64,000 nt of DNA from Streptococcus suis (GTDB lineage: Bacteria > Bacillota > Bacilli > Lactobacillales > Streptococcaceae): assembly GCF_024509525.1 (NCBI RefSeq), contig NZ_JAMWEM010000004.1, positions 62,001-126,000 on the forward strand. The letters are read 5' to 3'. The notes below the pieces were generated by a model. The model saw only the letters and a list, made by a program, of their open reading frames with translations, ran no database searches and was not told the DNA's origin. Every line of letters begins with the position of its first letter. The stretch's first letter is position 1. The position numbers were made by a program, and so were the translations under genes. Of the stretch, positions 60,242 through 64,000 are shown piece after piece.

Positions 60242-60934
60242 GTGTCTATCAACTCATTCGGCCAAGAGATCGGATCCCCACTACCAAACCATACGACTGG
60301 CGCTTTTCCAAACATTAATATTCTAGAAGGAAAGACAGTTCGCCTAGAAAAACTTAATCTCCATCATGCGGACGATCTCTATCAGTTTTATGGCCCCAAT
60401 GCTAAGAAATCCGACTGGACCTATCTACCCATTGACCCCTTTTCAGACCGTGTCTCTTTTCATGCCTATTTCCAAAAGATGATGGCCTCTTTTGACCCTT
60501 ATTACCTTGCGATAGTTGATAAAGCTACCAATCAAGCTATTGGTTCCTTTGCACTTATGCGTATTGACCCAACTAACCGCGTCATTGAAGTGGGATGGGT
60601 CCTCTTTTCACCAGTCCTTCAAAAAACACGACAAGCAACTGAAGCTCACTACTTACTGATGGCCTACGTTTTTGAAAAACTCAGCTACCGTAGGTATGAA
60701 TGGAAATGTGACTATTTGAACAGTCCCTCTCGTCGCGCAGCATTACGATTGGGCTTTACCTATGAAGGCACCTTCCGTCAGGCTCTAGTTTATAAGAATC
60801 GCAATCGGGACACCGATTGGTTTTCAATACTAGACACAGAATGGCCTGTCCGTAAACAACATTTTGAAAACTGGCTAGACGATAACAACTTCGATCTACA
60901 GGGCAAACAGATTTCAAGTCTATCTGATTCTTAA
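60242..60934 (+). CDS. GNAT family N-acetyltransferase with GTG start
   Basis: This 230-aa protein starts at the GTG at 60242, placed 7 nt after AGGAGG, with no ATG near. It has the N-terminal extension INSFGQEIGSPLPNHTTGAF and the RimL-like core VRLEKLNLHHADDLYQFY, GSFALMRIDPTNRVIEVGW and SPSRRAALRLGFTYEGTFRQ. The family acetylates amino groups of small molecules or proteins; the substrate is not known. Confidence 0.85.
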   Translation: MSINSFGQEIGSPLPNHTTGAFPNINILEGKTVRLEKLNLHHADDLYQFYGPNAKKSDWTYLPIDPFSDRVSFHAYFQKMMASFDPYYLAIVDKATNQAIGSFALMRIDPTNRVIEVGWVLFSPVLQKTRQATEAHYLLMAYVFEKLSYRRYEWKCDYLNSPSRRAALRLGFTYEGTFRQALVYKNRNRDTDWFSILDTEWPVRKQHFENWLDDNNFDLQGKQISSLSDS

Positions 60935-61092
60935 TTTCTGGTGATTTGATTCGCAGCACATAGCTTGCTGTACCCTTCAAAACTCTTTTAAAATTCCTAT
61001 GTAATCCGAAATCAGCCCTAACGAGGCTGGTTTTTCCTATTTTTTGTGGTATAATGAAGACAAAAGAATACTATGAAATAAGGGATAGGTAT

Positions 61093-62808
61093 ATGCTAGA
61101 TAAGGAAGCTCTTAAACAACTCCGTCACCGTAGTTCTGTCTACGATTCGATGGTTAAATCACCAAACCGCGCTATGCTACGTGCTACAGGTATGACAGAT
61201 GATAGTTTTGAAAAACCAATTGTTGGGGTTATTTCGACATGGGCTGAAAATACACCTTGTAACATCCACCTTCATGACTTTGGAAAATTAGCCAAAGAAG
61301 GTGTTAAGGATGCAGGTGCCTGGCCTGTTCAATACGGTACTATTACCGTTGCAGATGGGATTGCCATGGGAACTCCTGGCATGCGTTTCTCCTTGACTTC
61401 ACGTGATATTATCGCTGACTCTATTGAAGCGGCCATGGGCGGTCACAACGTGGATGCCTTTGTCGCAATCGGTGGCTGTGACAAAAACATGCCTGGTTCT
61501 ATGATTGCTATCGCCAATATGGATATTCCTGCTATCTTTGCCTACGGTGGAACCATCGCACCAGGTAACCTAAATGGTAAAGATATTGACTTGGTTTCTG
61601 TCTTTGAAGGAATCGGAAAATGGAACAACGGCGACTTAACCGCTGAAGAAGTTCGTCAAATCGAGTGTAACGCTTGCCCTGGACCTGGTGGTTGTGGTGG
61701 TATGTACACGGCCAATACCATGGCAACAGCCATTGAAGTCATGGGCATGTCCATTCCAGGATCTTCTTCTCACCCTGCTGAATCTCCTGAGAAAAAAGCG
61801 GATATCGAAGAAGCTGGCCGTGCCGTTGTCCGCATGCTGGAACTCGGCATCAAACCATCTGACATTATGACGCGTGAAGCCTTTGAAGATGCCATTACAG
61901 TCACCATGGCACTCGGTGGTTCAACCAATGCTACCCTTCACCTTCTAGCCATCGCTCATGCTGCCAATGTCGACCTCACACTTGAAGACTTCAATGATTT
62001 CCAAGAACGAGTACCTCACCTAGCTGACCTCAAACCATCCGGAAAATATGTTTTCCAAGACCTCTATAATGTCGGTGGTGTCCCTGCGGTTATGAAATAC
62101 TTGCTCAAAAACGGCTTCCTCCATGGTGACCGCATCACCTGTACAGGTAAAACCGTTGCTGAAAACTTGGAAAACTTTGCAGACTTGACACCAGGACAAG
62201 ATATCATTATGCCACTTGAAAATCCAAAACGTGCGGATGGCCCACTCATCATCCTCAAGGGTAACCTAGCACCTGAAGGTGCGGTTGCAAAAGTTTCTGG
62301 CGTGAAAGTTCGTAACCACACTGGTCCAGCCAAGGTCTTTGACTCAGAAGAAGAGGCGATTGAAGCAGTCTTGACTGACGAAATCGTAGATGGAGATGTA
62401 GTCGTTGTCCGCTATGTTGGACCAAAAGGTGGCCCTGGTATGCCTGAAATGTTGTCACTTTCTTCTATGATTGTCGGAAAAGGCCAAGGTGACAAGGTAG
62501 CCCTTCTAACAGACGGTCGTTTCTCTGGTGGTACCTATGGACTGGTTGTTGGACACATCGCACCTGAAGCTCAGGACGGTGGACCAATTGCCTACCTTCG
62601 TACTGGAGATTTGGTAACCGTTGATCAAGATACCAAAGAAATCACCATGCACGTTTCTGACCAAGAAATCGAAGAACGCAAGAAAACAACTGTTATTCCA
62701 CCACTCTACTCTCGTGGTGTTCTCGGAAAATACGCCCACACTGTATCCTCTGCCTCTAAAGGAGCCGTTACCGACTTCTGGAGACCGGAACGTACGGGGA
62801 AAAAATAA
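61093..62808 (+). CDS. ilvD: Dihydroxy-acid dehydratase
   Basis: This 571-aa enzyme has [20 protein letters not shown] and [20 protein letters not shown], containing the cysteines of the [2Fe-2S] cluster, and the C-terminal [20 protein letters not shown]. It makes 2-keto acids in valine, leucine and isoleucine synthesis. An earlier ATG at 61054 in frame overlaps TATAAT, so the ATG at 61093 (after AGGGATAGG) is chosen. No other ilv gene lies in the window. Confidence 0.96.
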   Translation: MLDKEALKQLRHRSSVYDSMVKSPNRAMLRATGMTDDSFEKPIVGVISTWAENTPCNIHLHDFGKLAKEGVKDAGAWPVQYGTITVADGIAMGTPGMRFSLTSRDIIADSIEAAMGGHNVDAFVAIGGCDKNMPGSMIAIANMDIPAIFAYGGTIAPGNLNGKDIDLVSVFEGIGKWNNGDLTAEEVRQIECNACPGPGGCGGMYTANTMATAIEVMGMSIPGSSSHPAESPEKKADIEEAGRAVVRMLELGIKPSDIMTREAFEDAITVTMALGGSTNATLHLLAIAHAANVDLTLEDFNDFQERVPHLADLKPSGKYVFQDLYNVGGVPAVMKYLLKNGFLHGDRITCTGKTVAENLENFADLTPGQDIIMPLENPKRADGPLIILKGNLAPEGAVAKVSGVKVRNHTGPAKVFDSEEEAIEAVLTDEIVDGDVVVVRYVGPKGGPGMPEMLSLSSMIVGKGQGDKVALLTDGRFSGGTYGLVVGHIAPEAQDGGPIAYLRTGDLVTVDQDTKEITMHVSDQEIEERKKTTVIPPLYSRGVLGKYAHTVSSASKGAVTDFWRPERTGKK

Positions 62809-62818
62809 GGAACTCAAC

Positions 62819-62842
62819 GCCCCTGTCCTCGCGGCAGGGGTT
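62819..62842 (+). terminator. Hairpin between ilvD and the DUF6176 gene
   Basis: CCCCTG, loop TCCTCGCGG, CAGGGG, with only a short T run; possibly a weak terminator or mRNA-processing hairpin. Confidence 0.5.
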
Positions 62843-62857
62843 TCCAAAAGGAGAAAA

Positions 62858-63244
62858 ATGAAACTAACTGTCGAACTATCCCGTTTTCGTGTTAAAGAAG
62901 GCAAGTCCGTTCAAGTGGATGAATGGATGACCTTTCTCAACGAGCACATGGAAGACACCCTTCTCACTCTTGAAGGAGAGAAAATGTATATCGAAACCAT
63001 CTTCCGTGAGGTATTGGACGGACGCGAATACCTCTATTGGTACTCTGTCCAAGCAGAAGGGGGTATTGACGTCGAAGATTCAGAATCCTATATCGACAAA
63101 AAACATTTGGAATATTGGGAAGAGTGCATCGATCCAAGCTATGGTATGGTTGACCTCGAACCCCAGGTTATTATGATTCCAAAACCGATTTATGAAACCA
63201 TGGAAGAACTTGATAAACGTTATGACGAAACATATAAAAAATGA
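62858..63244 (+). CDS. DUF6176-like protein
   Basis: This 128-aa protein starts at the ATG behind AAAAGGAG. It reads MKLTVELSRFRVKEGKSVQV, then DEWMTFLNEHMEDTLLTLEG and YLYWYSVQAEGG. The small ferredoxin-like-fold family with this pattern (DUF6176) is common in lactic bacteria and has no known role. Acidic, soluble, no signal. Confidence 0.75.
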   Translation: MKLTVELSRFRVKEGKSVQVDEWMTFLNEHMEDTLLTLEGEKMYIETIFREVLDGREYLYWYSVQAEGGIDVEDSESYIDKKHLEYWEECIDPSYGMVDLEPQVIMIPKPIYETMEELDKRYDETYKK

Positions 63245-63259
63245 GTTGCTCAGTACAAC

Positions 63260-63607
63260 TCATTTTCTTTTCGGACTAATACCCAATGTAATCCGTCCTA
63301 GACGGCTGATGCGTGTCATTTTCCAAGCAGGAGACCAGACAATTTCAACTTGAGCATCTTCAATGCCATCAATGGTCTTCAAGGCTGTAACAAGCTCTCC
63401 TGGCATAGTATCGGCACAAGAGCAACCTGAGTCTGTGAAGGTCATAGTGACCTTACAAAAGCCAACTTCATCAATATTTATCTCGTAGACCAAGCCCAAA
63501 TTGTAAATATCCAATTCAATTTCCGGATCATAAATGGTTTCCAACACTGCAACCAGCTCATTCGCCAAAGCAGTAGCACGATCATTTAGGACAATATCTT
63601 CTCTCAT
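63260..63607 (-). CDS. DUF59 / MIP18-like iron-sulfur assembly protein
   Basis: This 115-aa protein has the DUF59 signature ETIYDPEIELDIYNLGLVYE and TMTFTDSGCSCADTMPGEL, where the Cys pair is in the conserved metal-binding place. The C-terminus VEIVWSPAWKMTRISRLGR is typical of the PaaD/SufT-like family (Bacillus YitW), which helps to mature Fe-S proteins. It lies near ilvD, an Fe-S enzyme, though on the other strand. Confidence 0.88.
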   Translation of the reverse strand: MREDIVLNDRATALANELVAVLETIYDPEIELDIYNLGLVYEINIDEVGFCKVTMTFTDSGCSCADTMPGELVTALKTIDGIEDAQVEIVWSPAWKMTRISRLGRITLGISPKRK

Positions 63608-63726
63608 GATTCCCCCTACTTTCTGATGTGTCCTATTTTCTCATACTTTTCTATCTTTTTCAAGTATACATCTAAAAGTAAGAAGTGAAAAAGCAATATT
63701 TTTACCGTCCAACCAATTGAACTAAA

Positions 63727-64000
63727 TTAGTTAATAACTTCAACTTTATCCGCCCAAGGACATGCCATTTCTAGAAGAATTGCATTGACTTCTTCCATAT
63801 TCTGACGGCCTTGGTCTGCCAACCAAGCCTTAGCAGCTTCTTCGCCCTGGCTAGCAAAGATCGCAACAGCATCTTTCCAAGTGGCACGTCCGCAGAGAAC
63901 GCCGTTGAAAGTAGAGCCAGCTTCCTTGGCAAAGACTAGGGTTTCTTGGAAGAGTTTGGCTGAAACCCCTGCACTCAAGAAGATAAATGGTAGGTGAGTA
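63727..64000 (-). CDS. lacD: Tagatose 1,6-diphosphate aldolase, 3' end only
   Basis: The visible 90 residues read LPFIFLSAGVSAKLFQETLV, then FNGVLCGRATWKDAVAIFA and QNMEEVNAILLEMACPWADK, the C-terminal part of LacD. It splits tagatose-1,6-bisphosphate to DHAP and glyceraldehyde-3-phosphate in galactose/lactose use. The N-terminal two thirds lie beyond the right edge, so the start is not seen. Confidence 0.88.
   Translation of the reverse strand, partial: THLPFIFLSAGVSAKLFQETLVFAKEAGSTFNGVLCGRATWKDAVAIFASQGEEAAKAWLADQGRQNMEEVNAILLEMACPWADKVEVIN

Overview
The window reads as chromosomal DNA of a low-GC streptococcus. The gene content (pepX, cppA, treR/treP/treC, pflB, lacD, mutS2-cvpA-zapA, a Blp-type bacteriocin locus) fits Streptococcus suis or a close relative best. 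The species call is inference from gene content and not from a search.

Region 1 (1-13,975) is a Blp-like quorum-sensing bacteriocin locus. A 49-aa double-glycine pheromone (BlpC-like), a C39-peptidase ABC exporter with its accessory protein (BlpA/BlpB-like), an AgrC-type histidine kinase and two LytTR proteins (BlpH/BlpR/BlpS-like) sit next to three class II bacteriocin genes and several small membrane or immunity-like genes. Eleven paired 10-bp boxes (consensus CCATTCAGGA, start-to-start 21 bp in ten pairs and 22 bp in one, usually 29-30 bp from a -10 hexamer) mark the regulon. They also cover two uncharacterised divergent genes at 13.0-14.0 kb. The locus carries scars of rearrangement: a 273-bp duplicated promoter cassette, a duplicated blpB 3' end, a CPBP immunity gene with an in-frame stop, and an immunity-like frame whose ATG has apparently become ACG.

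Region 2 (14-42.3 kb) is ordinary core genome: mutS2-cvpA-zapA, the trehalose operon with a 22-bp perfect TreR operator, a TetR/CPBP pair with its own palindrome, rnhC-lepB-recD2, a PfkB kinase, an Rrf2 regulator with a target gene carrying two identical palindromes, dinB, pflB, a cppA operon, pepX and agaS.

Region 3 (42,461-55,086) is a 12.6-kb AT-rich integrative element inserted at the 5' end of ebfC/ybaB. It is bounded by a 16-bp direct repeat, with a tyrosine integrase next to attR. The right half holds the mobility module: a Rep_trans/MobT-like initiator, a DUF3173-like protein, the integrase, and two strongly structured non-coding stretches that are candidate origins. No coupling protein or type IV secretion gene is visible, so it looks like a mobilizable element rather than a self-transmissible one. 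The left half holds a three-gene operon with its own promoter: an unknown 237-aa protein, an XRE plus ImmA/IrrE zinc-protease fusion, and an 801-aa Mrr-like nuclease plus STAND-type NTPase. This is my best candidate for an undescribed anti-phage or mobile-element conflict system. Between the two modules lie an RHH repressor, a membrane/coiled-coil protein, two lipoproteins and a repressor with two HTH-like segments.

Region 4 (55.1-64 kb) is core again: ebfC, an unusual MerR protein with transmembrane and zinc-ribbon parts, a YrdC/Sua5-family protein, GNAT enzymes, a cold-shock protein, a HI0933-type flavoprotein, ilvD, a DUF59 protein and the 3' end of lacD at the right edge. I saw no tRNA, rRNA, CRISPR array or intact IS element.
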